From the NCBI RefSeq assembly GCF_000375365.1, contig NZ_AQXB01000005.1:62001-126000 (forward strand): a stretch of DNA of 64,000 nt. Direction: 5' to 3'. The notes below the pieces were generated by a model that searched no databases, was not told where the DNA came from, and saw only the letters and a list, made by a program, of their open reading frames with translations. Below, one piece after another: positions 38,254 to 49,891 of the stretch. This DNA is from Corynebacterium mastitidis DSM 44356. Its GTDB lineage: Bacteria; Actinomycetota; Actinomycetes; Mycobacteriales; Mycobacteriaceae. How positions within the stretch are numbered: position 1 is the stretch's first letter; every line of letters begins with the position of its first letter. The position numbers and the translations under genes are program-made.

Positions 38254-38528
38254 AGCCCCACGATCAGCATGGCCGCCACGATCACGACGAGCGGCGAGAA
38301 CAACCCGATCACCGAGGCCACCGCTAACCCGATCGAACGGGTACGCCAGGCATACCAACCGCCGACGCCCGCGAGCGCCACCAGGGCCACGATCAGGGCG
38401 TAATCCATCGCCCCGCCCATCGCCTCATGCCAGGAATCCGGCAGCGTCCACGACAGGTAGCCCAGGAGCATGGCCGCCAACGCGGCAACCCAGCCCACGG
38501 CGGCGTTGCTTCCCTCAGCCTGCTTCAA
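38250..38528 (-). CDS. Small three-helix membrane protein
   Basis: A 92-aa protein starting at TTG, supported by AGGAGG 8 nt upstream. Three hydrophobic helices lie at about residues 10-27, 42-60 and 68-90. Its end overlaps the ACT-domain gene by 4 bp (convergent). Its start is 3 nt after the stop of a 58-codon frame, so they may be one transcript. No family recognised. Confidence 0.6.
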   Translation of the reverse strand: MKQAEGSNAAVGWVAALAAMLLGYLSWTLPDSWHEAMGGAMDYALIVALVALAGVGGWYAWRTRSIGLAVASVIGLFSPLVVIVAAMLIVGL

Positions 38529-38531
38529 CGC

Positions 38532-38708
38532 TCAACCCTCCTCTCTCAACAAAACTACACCTCGCGTTTTCTCATACACGGCAACCATGCCATGCCGGGA
38601 CTGCAATAATGGCAGCTTCAAGATACGCCCTAGCCCATCCCGAGTAAGTTCCCTCGGACTGCTCACAAAGTATCTTTTGCAGCCCTTCCCCGCCAGGAGG
38701 TTCAGCAC
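38532..38708 (-). CDS. Hypothetical 58-aa protein; possibly the 3' part of a frameshifted secreted protein
   Basis: The frame starts at a GTG with GAGGGG 6 nt upstream and encodes a basic protein (MLNLLAGKGCKRYFVSSP) ending REEG. The same frame stays open upstream to a TGA just before 38794 and there reads like a signal peptide, KISTIFVSILVSPSVSAAEE. A GTG-AAA start for that longer form would need one A fewer in the A5 run at 38789-38793. It is thus either a short GTG-started gene or a decayed secreted one. The left-over 38796-38972 holds nothing else. Confidence 0.4.
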   Translation of the reverse strand: MLNLLAGKGCKRYFVSSPRELTRDGLGRILKLPLLQSRHGMVAVYEKTRGVVLLREEG

Positions 38709-38972
38709 CCGAATCCCCTCGTCATCCGCGCTTTCCTCGGCCGCGGATACCGAAGGGGAAACGAGGATCGAGACAAAAATCGTGGAGATTTTTCACATCA
38801 ACCTCGTTAAGAACTTGCATGCCTAACGTAGGCAAAGGAAGTGAAATTAGCCTGAACAATGGGTTACATATGGAAGAATTTCCAGCGCCTTCCGCACCCC
38901 AACGCCAGGCCTTTCACATCCCGGCCTTGCAGGGCTGGCGGATCGCCCATCGACACCCCTGCCAGCCCCGCG

Positions 38973-41773
<2,801 letters not shown>

Positions 41774-41868
41774 GGGCGCGGGCCCGCCCCCGGAGTAAGG
41801 TTCTTCACCGTTCCTAGTGGCAAGGCGCCCGCCTTGCTTCCTCTTTTTCTCGTTCTATGGAGGTAGCC

Positions 41869-42249
41869 ATGATCGGCACTCTTCTTTCCTCTGCCCTCTC
41901 CGGCCTGCTCGCCCTCAACCCCTTCCTCTCCCCCGCGGATCACATCCCGGACATCGCCCCCGGCTCCTCCTCCGAGGCCGCCGCGCAGGAGCAGGAGGTG
42001 GTGGACCCCGGCTACTTCATCCACAGCGGCAAGCTGGCCGTGAACCGCGCCGTGTTCCAGGAGGAGCAGGCCGCCGGGCACGACCTGGTGACCATCGACT
42101 TCACCGGCGATCACTCCGCCAAGATCCAGCAGGCCGCCACCTTCGACGCCGAGAAGGACGCCGCCGCCCTGGATCGCATCGTGGAGGTGCTCAAGATCAA
42201 CGGCTACGACCAGATCTCCATGACCACCGCCCCGCTGGTGGCGCAGTAG
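41869..42249 (+). CDS. Hypothetical secreted protein
   Basis: A 126-aa protein with GGAGG 6 nt before its ATG. The N-terminal 24 residues are hydrophobic (MIGTLLSSALSGLLAL) and resemble a signal peptide without strong positive charge. The rest is acidic and folds as mixed helix/strand with DGYFIHSGKLAVN-like sequence. No family recognised. It ends in a strong terminator, so it is probably a single-gene unit. Confidence 0.65.
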   Translation: MIGTLLSSALSGLLALNPFLSPADHIPDIAPGSSSEAAAQEQEVVDPGYFIHSGKLAVNRAVFQEEQAAGHDLVTIDFTGDHSAKIQQAATFDAEKDAAALDRIVEVLKINGYDQISMTTAPLVAQ

Positions 42250-42280
42250 GCCCCACCGGCGCGACCGGGCGCGGCTTACG

Positions 42281-42305
42281 GCGGCGGGACCACCCGCCGC
42301 TTTTT
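42281..42305 (+). terminator. Intrinsic terminator
   Basis: GCGGCGGG (42281-42288) pairs perfectly with CCCGCCGC (42293-42300) around ACCA, followed by TTTTT. It closes the 126-aa gene and insulates the copper-chaperone promoter. Confidence 0.9.
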
Positions 42306-42317
42306 CTTATTCCCCGG

Positions 42318-42337
42318 ATACCCCACCGGGGTATAGG
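42318..42337 (+). promoter_or_regulatory. Palindromic (CsoR-like) operator overlapping the copper-chaperone -10
   Basis: ATACCCC (42318-42324) and GGGGTAT (42328-42334) are perfect arms around ACC. The -10-like TATAGG (42332-42337) overlaps the right arm and ends 8 nt before the ATG. G/C-tract palindromes of this form are typical binding sites of CsoR-family copper repressors. No csoR gene is in the window. Confidence 0.65.
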
Positions 42338-42345
42338 GTGGGGGC

Positions 42346-42579
42346 ATGATGATTACCTACACCGTCACCGGAATGACCTGCGCGCACTGCGAGAACGCGG
42401 TGCGCGAGGAGGTATCCGCCCTGCCCGGCGTGGCCGTGGCCGAGGTCAGCGCCCGCGAGGGCACGCTGGTCGTGGAGGCTCCCGACGCCCCAGAGGCCAC
42501 AGCCGCCCGCCTGGACGCCGCCGTCGCGGCGGCCGTGGAGGAGGCGGGCTACCGAGCCAGCCGCGCCGCCGTCCGGTAG
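42346..42579 (+). CDS. Copper chaperone / HMA-domain protein
   Basis: A 77-aa ferredoxin-like HMA domain with the metal-binding loop GMTCAHC (about residues 9-15). CopZ-type proteins deliver Cu(I) to P-type ATPases and CsoR. No copA follows, because the convergent MetE-like gene overlaps its last 31 bp. It appears to be an isolated, probably leaderless copper-responsive gene. Confidence 0.88.
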   Translation: MMITYTVTGMTCAHCENAVREEVSALPGVAVAEVSAREGTLVVEAPDAPEATAARLDAAVAAAVEEAGYRASRAAVR

Positions 42580-43442
42580 GATTCCACGGCCCGAGAAAGG
42601 CTCTCCCAGGGGCCCTCCGCCACGACGTCGAGGGCATCCTCCGCCGGGGAATATTCCCGGATGACCTCGGGAAGGTCCCGGTCGCCCGGCCCCACCGTCA
42701 CCGCGAGGCGACCGCCCTCGTCCAGGTGCTCGCCCACCGCGTCGATCAGGGCGGTTCCTCGGATCGCCCCGCGCGATACCTGCACCGTGGCGGCCTGGCT
42801 GCGCCGCGCCGCCGTCCAGGGCGGGACCTGCCCGCAGAGGTTGAGCAGGGTCTCCTCGCGCACCCGGCCCATCACCTCGTGCAGGCGCGCGCCCAGCTCC
42901 TCCTCCGGGATGGGCGCGAGGGGGTCGAAGTCGTGGGTGCCCGGCACGCTCCCGGCGGCCAGGGCCGCCAGCAGGGGCTCATCGAGCTGGACGCACACCG
43001 TGGCCCCCATGCGGCGGGCCACCTCCCCGGCGTGCTCGGCCACGCCCTCGACCAGGGCCTGGGTGAGGTCGCGCAGCGCGCCCGCGTCGGACACCGCCCG
43101 GTGCCCCCTCGGGGTCTCCAGGCTGGCGGCCAGGCTCCACGGGCCCATCACCTGCACCTTGACGGCGCGCGCCGCGCCCGCCCATTCCTCCTCGCAGGCG
43201 TCGAGGTCGCGGCGCAGGCGATCGAGAAGCCGCAGGTTGCCGGGGCGCAGCACCCATCCGCGCGGTCCCCGATCCACCGGGATGCCCGGCAGCAGGCAGG
43301 CGGTGCGCCCCACCGGGTGAGAATCCAGGCCCCGCTGCGGCAACTGCGGCAGGTGCACGAGGTCGCCCGTCTCCCCCAGCACCATCTGCGCGGCCTCCCG
43401 CACGGAGACGCCCGGCAGCGGGCCCAGCCCGTAGGCGCGCAT
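42549..43442 (-). CDS. Cobalamin-independent methionine synthase-like protein (MetE C-terminal domain)
   Basis: A 297-aa single-domain relative of the MetE C-terminal barrel, with GPWSLAAS, QLDEPLLAALAAG and a LLNLCG segment where MetE has a metal-ligand Cys. It lacks the N-terminal half of true MetE. Such short proteins occur widely and few are characterised, so the substrate is unknown. The ATG shares its A with the mnmA stop (TGATG), so the two are coupled. Confidence 0.8.
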   Translation of the reverse strand: MRAYGLGPLPGVSVREAAQMVLGETGDLVHLPQLPQRGLDSHPVGRTACLLPGIPVDRGPRGWVLRPGNLRLLDRLRRDLDACEEEWAGAARAVKVQVMGPWSLAASLETPRGHRAVSDAGALRDLTQALVEGVAEHAGEVARRMGATVCVQLDEPLLAALAAGSVPGTHDFDPLAPIPEEELGARLHEVMGRVREETLLNLCGQVPPWTAARRSQAATVQVSRGAIRGTALIDAVGEHLDEGGRLAVTVGPGDRDLPEVIREYSPAEDALDVVAEGPWESLSRAVESYRTAARLAR

Positions 43443-44524
43443 CAGCGCCGCGTCCCGCAGATGGTGCCGGAGCCCAGCACGATGTCCCCGCCCTCGTCCG
43501 GGAGGTAGAGCACCGCGGCCTGGCCGCGCGCCACGCCGTAGAGCGGGTCGCGCAGCTCCAGGCTCATGCGGTCCGCCCCCCGGTCGATCCGCGCTCGGCA
43601 GGCCACCAGCCCGCCGTGGGCGCGCACCTGCACCTGGCACTCCACCTCCCCGTCCATGCCCGGGTGCAGGTACTTGAGGCGGTCCGCCTCGATCGCGCGC
43701 ACGCTGAGGTCCTCGTGGGAGCCCACCGTCACGGTGCCGGTGGCGGCGTCGATGTCCGTGACGTAGCGGGGGCGGCCGTCGGCGGCGGGCGTCTTGATGT
43801 CCAGGCCCCGGCGCTGGCCGATGGTAAACCCGTACACCCCCTCGTGCTCGCGCAGGGGCGCGCCCTCACCGTCCACGATCATGCCGGGGCGCGTGCCGAT
43901 GCGCGCGCCCAGAAAGGCGGTGGTGTTGCCGTCCGGGATGAAGCAGATGTCGTAGGAATCCGGCTTGGCGGCGGTGGAAAAACCGTGGGCGGCGGCCTCC
44001 TTCCTGATCTGCGGCTTGTGGGTATCGCCCACCGGGAACATGCAGTGCGCGATCTCCCGGGCGCCCAGCACGCCCAGCACGTAGGACTGATCCTTGCGCG
44101 GGTCGATGGCGCGCCGCAGGTAGCCGTCCGGGGTGATCCGGGCGTAGTGCCCGGTGACCACCGCGTCGAACCCCAGGGCGATGCCGCGCTCCAGCAGGGC
44201 CGCGAACTTGATCTTCTCGTTGCAGCGCAGGCAGGGGTTGGGGGTCTCGCCCCGGTCGTAGGAGTCCACGAAGTCCTCCACGACCTCCTGCTTGAAGCGG
44301 TCGGAGAAGTCCCACACGTAGAAGGGGATGCCGAGCTTGTCGCACACCCGGCGCGCGTCCGCCGAGTCCTCCAGGGAGCAGCACCCCCGGGAGGACTCCC
44401 GCACCGCCTGCGGATCCTGGGACAGCGCCAGGTGCACCCCCACCACCTCGTGACCGGCCTCCACCGCCCGCGCGGCGGCCACGGAGGAGTCCACCCCTCC
44501 GCTCATGGCGGCCAATACCCGCAT
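43442..44524 (-). CDS. mnmA: tRNA-specific 2-thiouridylase
   Basis: A 360-aa enzyme making 2-thio-U34 in tRNA-Lys, Glu and Gln. The PP-loop [13 protein letters not shown] is at residues 5-17, the catalytic Cys pair is in NPCLRCN (about 100) and CFIPDG (about 195), and a C-terminal beta-barrel follows. The start is chosen by AAAGGGG 8 nt upstream. The sulphur donor may come from the cysteine desulfurase encoded near 51.7 kb. Confidence 0.95.
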   Translation of the reverse strand: MRVLAAMSGGVDSSVAAARAVEAGHEVVGVHLALSQDPQAVRESSRGCCSLEDSADARRVCDKLGIPFYVWDFSDRFKQEVVEDFVDSYDRGETPNPCLRCNEKIKFAALLERGIALGFDAVVTGHYARITPDGYLRRAIDPRKDQSYVLGVLGAREIAHCMFPVGDTHKPQIRKEAAAHGFSTAAKPDSYDICFIPDGNTTAFLGARIGTRPGMIVDGEGAPLREHEGVYGFTIGQRRGLDIKTPAADGRPRYVTDIDAATGTVTVGSHEDLSVRAIEADRLKYLHPGMDGEVECQVQVRAHGGLVACRARIDRGADRMSLELRDPLYGVARGQAAVLYLPDEGGDIVLGSGTICGTRR

Positions 44525-44619
44525 ACCGCGGCCCCTTTCCTCGTGTTGCCTCTTCCCCGCCGTGGGGAAGCCGCGTGCAATTCGTGGCCAGTGTAGCGCC
44601 ACCGCCTAGGATGGCCCTC

Positions 44620-45468
44620 ATGGCCCGCCAGCAGCGCCCCGCCCCGCAGGCGGGAACCTACGAGATCGACACCGGCACCGCCACCCTGCAACGCGACGAC
44701 ACCGCCGCGCATTCCTGGACCCTTCTGGTCAACGGGGCGATCTCCAGCCACGTCGTCCTCGGGGAGCCCCGCGCGCTCCACTTCGACTACATGCGGTGGA
44801 TCGCCGCCGCCGTGGATCACGCGGTGGCTCACCGCCTGGACGCGCAGCGGCTGCGCGTCACCCACCTGGGCGGCGCTGCCTGCACGCTGGCCCGCTACAT
44901 GGCCGCCGCGTACCCGCGCTCGCGCAACACGGTGGTGGAGATCGACGCCGCCCTGGCCGCCTACGCCCGCCGGTGGTTCGACATCCCCCGGGCGCCGAGC
45001 GTGAAGATCCGCGTGGGGGAGGCCCGCGCCGTGACGGATACCTTCGTCGATTCCTCCCGCGACGTCATCATCCGGGACGTGTTCTCCGGCACCGCCACCC
45101 CGCGCCCCCTGACCACCGTGGAGTTCTACCGGCGCTGCGCCCGAGCGCTCAGCCCCGAGGGGCTCCTCGTGCTCAACTGCGGCACCCGCGCCGACCTCGC
45201 GGAGGCCCGCGCGGAGATCGCCGGGCTGCGCGAGGCGTTTCCACACGTGGAGGCCATCGCGGACCCCGCCATGCTCAAGGGCAAGCGGTACGGCAACATC
45301 GTGTTGACCGCCAGCCGCGCGGCCACCCCCGACCGCCCCGGCCTGCACCGCCGCCTCCTGGGCGGGGCCACCCCCGCGCAGTCGCGCGAGAGCGCCTGGA
45401 CGGCCCGGCTTTCCTCCGGCGTGCGCCCGCGCCGGGACCACCCCCGAGGGGAGACGACTGCGGGGTGA
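44620..45468 (+). CDS. Spermidine synthase-like methyltransferase-fold protein
   Basis: A 282-aa Rossmann-fold protein of the polyamine-synthase type. The glycine loop VTHLGGAACTLARYMAA (about residues 85-100) and VVEIDAALA (about 112) bind the adenosyl cofactor. The first Asp of the spermidine-synthase DxxD region is replaced by IIRDVFSG, so aminopropyl transfer is doubtful. A TAGGAT -10 ends 7 nt before the ATG, which supports this start over ATG 44611. Divergent from mnmA. Confidence 0.75.
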   Translation: MARQQRPAPQAGTYEIDTGTATLQRDDTAAHSWTLLVNGAISSHVVLGEPRALHFDYMRWIAAAVDHAVAHRLDAQRLRVTHLGGAACTLARYMAAAYPRSRNTVVEIDAALAAYARRWFDIPRAPSVKIRVGEARAVTDTFVDSSRDVIIRDVFSGTATPRPLTTVEFYRRCARALSPEGLLVLNCGTRADLAEARAEIAGLREAFPHVEAIADPAMLKGKRYGNIVLTASRAATPDRPGLHRRLLGGATPAQSRESAWTARLSSGVRPRRDHPRGETTAG

Positions 45469-45484
45469 AACGGGCAGGCGGTGT

Positions 45485-45503
45485 TAATCTGAACCGAAGA
45501 TTA
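45485..45503 (+). promoter_or_regulatory. Small palindrome before the PTS gene
   Basis: TAATCT (45485-45490) and AGATTA (45498-45503) form a perfect inverted repeat with a 7-nt centre, 23 nt before the start codon. It could be a repressor operator or a short mRNA hairpin just upstream of the RBS. Confidence 0.4.
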
Positions 45504-45525
45504 TCCGCCTGTGAGGAGTTTCTCC

Positions 45526-47541
45526 ATGCACACTCAAGATCGCTCCGGCGGGGCGTCCCCGCTGCCGCCGCTGATCGCTCCCCTTTCCGGCACGATCGTC
45601 CCGCTGAGCGAGGTTCCCGATCCCGTCTTTGCCAAGGGCAACCTCGGGGAGGGCTTCGGGATCGTGGACACCCCCGGCGGCACCGTGCACGCCCCGGTCT
45701 CCGGCACCGTCACCATGATCGCCAAGACCAAGCACGCGCTGGGCATCCGCACCGCAGAGGGCCTGGAGGTGCTGGTGCACCTGGGCATCGACACGGTGGA
45801 GCTCTCCGGCGACCCCTTCGAGGTCTCCGTGTCCAAGGGCCAGGAGGTGCGCGCCGGCGAGGCCATCGCCCGGATGGACGCCGCCGCCATCGCCGGGGCC
45901 GGCAAGTCCACCTGCACCATCGTGACCATCACCAACTCCGCCGCCGTCGCCTCCGGGGTGGCCGTCCACACCGGCCCCATCGAGGCGGGCCTGGAGGCGG
46001 CCCGGCCCCAGGCCAAAAGCGCGGGCGGCTCCGGCGACCCCCACGGCGCTGAGGACTCCAAGAACGCTGAGGGCTCCAGGGCCGAGACCCTCATCGCCGC
46101 CGTGGGCGGGGCGGAGAACATCCGCAGCGTGACGCACTGCATCACCCGCCTGCGCTTCTACCTCCGCGACGAGCAGATCCCCCAGGACGCCGCCGTGCGC
46201 GACCTTAACGGGGTGATCGACGTGATCCGGGCCGGGGGCCAATACCAGGTAGTGATCGGCCCCGGCGTGGAGGACGTCTACGCGGAGGTCGCCGCCGCGC
46301 TGGGCGAGTCCACCGACCCCGCCCCCGAGGCCCCGCAGCAGCCGCGCCCCACCACGCCCCTCGGCTGGGCCAAGCGCGGCTTCTCCTCCCTCATCGGGGT
46401 CATCACCGGCTCCATGATCCCGGTGATCGGCCTGCTGGCCGCCTCCGGCATCATCAAGGGAATCCTCTCCCTGCTCACCACCTTCGACCTGGTCACGGAC
46501 AGCTCGGATACCTACCTGGTCATCAACGCGCTCAGCGACGCCGTGTTCTTCTTCCTCCCCATCTTCGTGGGCTTTACCGCCGCCAAGCGGCTCGGAGCGG
46601 ACCCCATCATCGTGGCCATCGTGGGCGGGGTGCTCACCTACCCGCAGATCGTGGAGCTCTCCTCCGCCGAGGGGCAGCGCGGCGTCCTGGGCATGGCGCT
46701 CAACGCGGACTTCTTCGGCGTGCCCTACCACATGGCGGGCTACAGCTACAGCATCTTCCCCATCATCGTGGGCGCCTGGCTGGCCTCCGTGATCGAGCCG
46801 TGGCTCAAGAGGATCATCCCCGCCACCGTGCGCATGATCTTCCTCCCCCTCGTGGAGGTGGTGGTGGTCTCCCTGGCCATCCTGCTCGTCCTCGGCCCCG
46901 CCGTCACCTTCGTCTCCACCGGCATCGCCAACGGCATCCAGGCCCTCTACGACCTCTCCCCCTCCGTCTCCGGGCTGCTCATCGGCGGGTTCTACCAGAC
47001 CCTCGTGATCTTCGGCCTGCACTGGGCGGTCATCCCGCTGGTGGCCCAGGACATCGCCCTGACCGGGCAGTCCCCCCTCAACGCCATCATCTCCGCCACG
47101 ATGGTGGCCCAGGGCGGCGCCGTGCTCGCCGTCTTTGTGAAGTCCCGGGTGCTCAAGATCAAGGAGCTCTCCGGCTCCGCCGCCATCGCGGCCTTCTGCG
47201 GCATCACCGAGCCCGCCATGTACGGCGTGAACCTCAAGTACGGCCGGATCTTCCTCATGGCCTCCCTCGGCGGCGCCTGCGGCGGCCTGCTCACCGGCCT
47301 GTTCAACGTCAACATGTGGGGCTTCACCGGCTCGCTTATCGGCTTCACCTCCTTCATCAACCCGGAGGGCCTGGACTTTAGCTTCTGGGGCTTCTGGATC
47401 GCCTCGGGCACCGCGGCCACCGTGGCCTTCGTGCTCACCTACCTCTTCGGCTTCAGCGACGCCGACGTGGACAACGGCCGCGAGGTCAAGAAGATCCGCC
47501 TTGGCCGCCGCGAACCAGTGCAGCGCTCAGCCACATCCTAA
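45526..47541 (+). CDS. PTS EIIABC permease of the glucose/beta-glucoside superfamily
   Basis: A 671-aa phosphotransferase permease with the order IIA-IIB-IIC. IIA (about residues 15-145) has the phospho-His in VLVHLGIDTVEL, IIB (about 180-260) the phospho-Cys in VTHCITRLRF, and IIC (about 275-650) has about ten helices with GITEPAMYGVN. Having IIA first differs from the B-C-A order of corynebacterial PtsG and PtsS. The sugar could be a beta-glucoside or trehalose. No hydrolase or antiterminator gene is adjacent. Start by GAGGAG 7 nt upstream. Confidence 0.88.
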   Translation: MHTQDRSGGASPLPPLIAPLSGTIVPLSEVPDPVFAKGNLGEGFGIVDTPGGTVHAPVSGTVTMIAKTKHALGIRTAEGLEVLVHLGIDTVELSGDPFEVSVSKGQEVRAGEAIARMDAAAIAGAGKSTCTIVTITNSAAVASGVAVHTGPIEAGLEAARPQAKSAGGSGDPHGAEDSKNAEGSRAETLIAAVGGAENIRSVTHCITRLRFYLRDEQIPQDAAVRDLNGVIDVIRAGGQYQVVIGPGVEDVYAEVAAALGESTDPAPEAPQQPRPTTPLGWAKRGFSSLIGVITGSMIPVIGLLAASGIIKGILSLLTTFDLVTDSSDTYLVINALSDAVFFFLPIFVGFTAAKRLGADPIIVAIVGGVLTYPQIVELSSAEGQRGVLGMALNADFFGVPYHMAGYSYSIFPIIVGAWLASVIEPWLKRIIPATVRMIFLPLVEVVVVSLAILLVLGPAVTFVSTGIANGIQALYDLSPSVSGLLIGGFYQTLVIFGLHWAVIPLVAQDIALTGQSPLNAIISATMVAQGGAVLAVFVKSRVLKIKELSGSAAIAAFCGITEPAMYGVNLKYGRIFLMASLGGACGGLLTGLFNVNMWGFTGSLIGFTSFINPEGLDFSFWGFWIASGTAATVAFVLTYLFGFSDADVDNGREVKKIRLGRREPVQRSATS

Positions 47542-49891
47542 GCAGCCGGGCCGCCTGCCCGGCCCGCAGTTGCGGCAGGTAGCACTGGGAGACCGCCAGC
47601 GCCACCGAGGGCAGGGCCAGCTCGTCGCGGCACAGCACGTACCAGGGGTGATACTCCGGGTGAAACTTGTGCTTGGAGGCCGCCAGGGACCGGAAGCCGT
47701 AGAACGGCTCCATGGAGGAGCCCACGCGGTCCAGGGCCTGGTCCACCAGCCCCTCGGCGGGGGTGGTGCGCGCCAGCGGCGCCCCCGAGAGCGAGATCCA
47801 GCCCAGCCCCTGCCCGGCGGCGTCGATCAGCGCCTGCGAGATCAACAGCTCCACGACGGACTTAAAGCCCGCCGCGTCGCGCCGCAGGAAGTCCAGCGTG
47901 AGGCCCACAAGCTCGCCGCGCTCGTACACCGGCAGCCAACTGGTCACCGCGTGGAGGCGGCCCCCGGCGTCCTCCGCCACGAGCAGGCGCGTGCCGGGGG
48001 CGGACAGCTCGGCCAGGGTGCCCAGCGTGAAGCCCATCTCCGGCAGCTCCTTGCCCGCCAGCCACTCCTCGGAGAGCTCCGCGATGCGCTGGCGCAGCCC
48101 CATCCCGGCCTCCTCCCAGGTGGTCCAGTACGCCTCGATCCCCTCCTTGGCCGCGCGGTTACGGGCGGTGCGCACGTTCTGGAACCTCTTGCCGCGGAAC
48201 TCGGCGCGCTCGGTGGGCAGCACCGCCTCCTCCGCCACGTGGATGCGCTGGTGATCCGGCAGGGTGTGGGCAAAGTCCGCGCCCACGGAGTACCAGGCCA
48301 CCGTCCAGCCCCGGCTGGCCGCGAAAGCCTCGAAGCCCGCCGCCAGGCCGGGGGCGCCCACCGGCTCCCCCACGGTCACCGCCACGCCGCGATGCACGCG
48401 GTAGGCCACGTAGCCCTCCCGGCCCTCGTGCCTTCCAAACCAGTACCGGCTGCCCTCCCACAGCGTCATGGCCTGAAGGTGATCGCCGTGGGTGAGCAGC
48501 CCGCGCGCCCGCTCGCGGTCCTGCGCGTTGCCCTCGTCCGGAACGCTCATGAGCAGGCGATAGAGGGCGATCGCCGCGAAGAAACCGAACAGCGCCCCGA
48601 CCCACTCGTGCAGCAGCCACGCGGCGGGGCGGCCCACCGCCAGCCCCGGAGGGAAAAACGGGGCCAGGGCTGGCGGAAGGTACCGCAGCGGCAGCAACGC
48701 CCACTGGGCGGACAGCGGCAGCCGCAGCAGCGCGGAGGCGGCAAGCCACAGCGCCGAGGTGCCCGCCAGCGCCCCGGCCATCGCCGCCCCGAAGCGGCGG
48801 ACGCGCCGGGCGGACACGGACACCCGAAAGTGCCTCCGGGTGGCCAGCAGCGCCGCCAGTCCACACAGCCAGGGCAGGCACACCGCCGCGAGGTTCAGCG
48901 GGCTCGCCGCGTGCGGGGCCTCCCGGTGGAGGGCCCACATCTGGGCGCCCACGGCACAGATCGCCGCCGCCTGGCTCGCCAGGGCCAGCCACCAGGCCAG
49001 GCGACGCCCCTTGAACAGGCCCGCCACGATCACCGCCTGCACGGCCAGCGGCACCAGGTTGGCCAGCGAGGGTCCCACGCCCGCCTGCTGGGCCGCCGCC
49101 ACCGCCTCGCGGCAGGCGTGCCCGCCAAGCCCGCCGAGAATCCCGTGGCTTCCCTGGCACGCCAGGGCCGCCTCGTACCCCGCCCGCGCGGGCAGCCAGG
49201 CCAGCGACCCCACCGCCGCCAACGGGCTGGCGGACCCGGGGTTTGCGCTGGCCACCACGGGGCCGCAGGCCACGGCGGCCAGGAGGGTGCCCACCAGCAC
49301 CCGCACCTCCCGCACCGAGCCGAGGTGGCGGCGGGACCGCCCGTGGGCCACCGCGCCCGCCGCCAGCCCCAGGGCCGTGCTCGACGCGGCCACCACGTCC
49401 GCCAGGCTCCCGGAGAAAAGCACCAGCGTGGCGCACAGGGCCACCAACCACACCCCTATGCGGCGGCGCCACAGCAGGGGCATGGCCGTGCTGGCAAAGG
49501 CGGCGGTGCCGCAGAGCCAGGACACCGGGGAGAGCAGGCTGGCGTGCAGGAGATCGCCGCCCCAGCGGTGGAACCCCTGGGCGGCGAGCACGCGGGCCAG
49601 CCCCAAGCCCAGGGCCACGGAGGCCAGGTGCGTGGCCGCGGCCACCGCGATCGCCCTGGCGGTGCCCAGGATGCGCTCGGCGGGAACGATCAGCGCCGCC
49701 ACCGCCGCGGAGGCGAGCAGCAGGCCGCGCACGGACCCGGTGGTCAGCCCCGCGCTGAGGAGCTGCCACTGGCCCACGCCCCGGGACGCGCGCAGCGCGA
49801 GCGCCCCGGGCGGGGCCGCACAGTGCAGGGCCCACATCGTGAGAATCATGCACGCCGCCCACGGCGCGCCCAGGGCGTAGCGGCGGATCAT
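47486..49891 (-). CDS. MprF/LysX-like aminoacyl-lipid synthase (DUF2156)
   Basis: An 801-aa protein. The N-terminal half (about residues 1-440) is polytopic membrane with about twelve helices. The C-terminal half is a soluble DUF2156 GNAT-like domain (EGSRYWFGRHEGREGYVAYR; FRGKRFQNVRTARNRA; FYGFRSLAASKHKFHP) that transfers amino acids from aminoacyl-tRNA to lipid head groups. It confers resistance to cationic peptides in relatives. The ATG overlaps the esterase stop (ATGA). The 3' end overlaps the PTS gene by 56 bp. Confidence 0.85.
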   Translation of the reverse strand: MIRRYALGAPWAACMILTMWALHCAAPPGALALRASRGVGQWQLLSAGLTTGSVRGLLLASAAVAALIVPAERILGTARAIAVAAATHLASVALGLGLARVLAAQGFHRWGGDLLHASLLSPVSWLCGTAAFASTAMPLLWRRRIGVWLVALCATLVLFSGSLADVVAASSTALGLAAGAVAHGRSRRHLGSVREVRVLVGTLLAAVACGPVVASANPGSASPLAAVGSLAWLPARAGYEAALACQGSHGILGGLGGHACREAVAAAQQAGVGPSLANLVPLAVQAVIVAGLFKGRRLAWWLALASQAAAICAVGAQMWALHREAPHAASPLNLAAVCLPWLCGLAALLATRRHFRVSVSARRVRRFGAAMAGALAGTSALWLAASALLRLPLSAQWALLPLRYLPPALAPFFPPGLAVGRPAAWLLHEWVGALFGFFAAIALYRLLMSVPDEGNAQDRERARGLLTHGDHLQAMTLWEGSRYWFGRHEGREGYVAYRVHRGVAVTVGEPVGAPGLAAGFEAFAASRGWTVAWYSVGADFAHTLPDHQRIHVAEEAVLPTERAEFRGKRFQNVRTARNRAAKEGIEAYWTTWEEAGMGLRQRIAELSEEWLAGKELPEMGFTLGTLAELSAPGTRLLVAEDAGGRLHAVTSWLPVYERGELVGLTLDFLRRDAAGFKSVVELLISQALIDAAGQGLGWISLSGAPLARTTPAEGLVDQALDRVGSSMEPFYGFRSLAASKHKFHPEYHPWYVLCRDELALPSVALAVSQCYLPQLRAGQAARLLRMWLSAALVRGGQGGSS

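Noticed and set aside
38470..38826. Plus-strand 118-codon open frame
   Set aside because: No RBS, and it overlaps the start of the 92-aa membrane gene and the better minus-strand frame with GAGGGG and GTG.
42549..43442. Calling the gene metE
   Set aside because: It covers only the C-terminal domain of MetE and lacks the usual full ligand set; only family membership is supported.
44620..45468. Calling the protein a true spermidine synthase
   Set aside because: The catalytic Asp motif is altered and the polyamine-binding part is missing, so only the fold is claimed.
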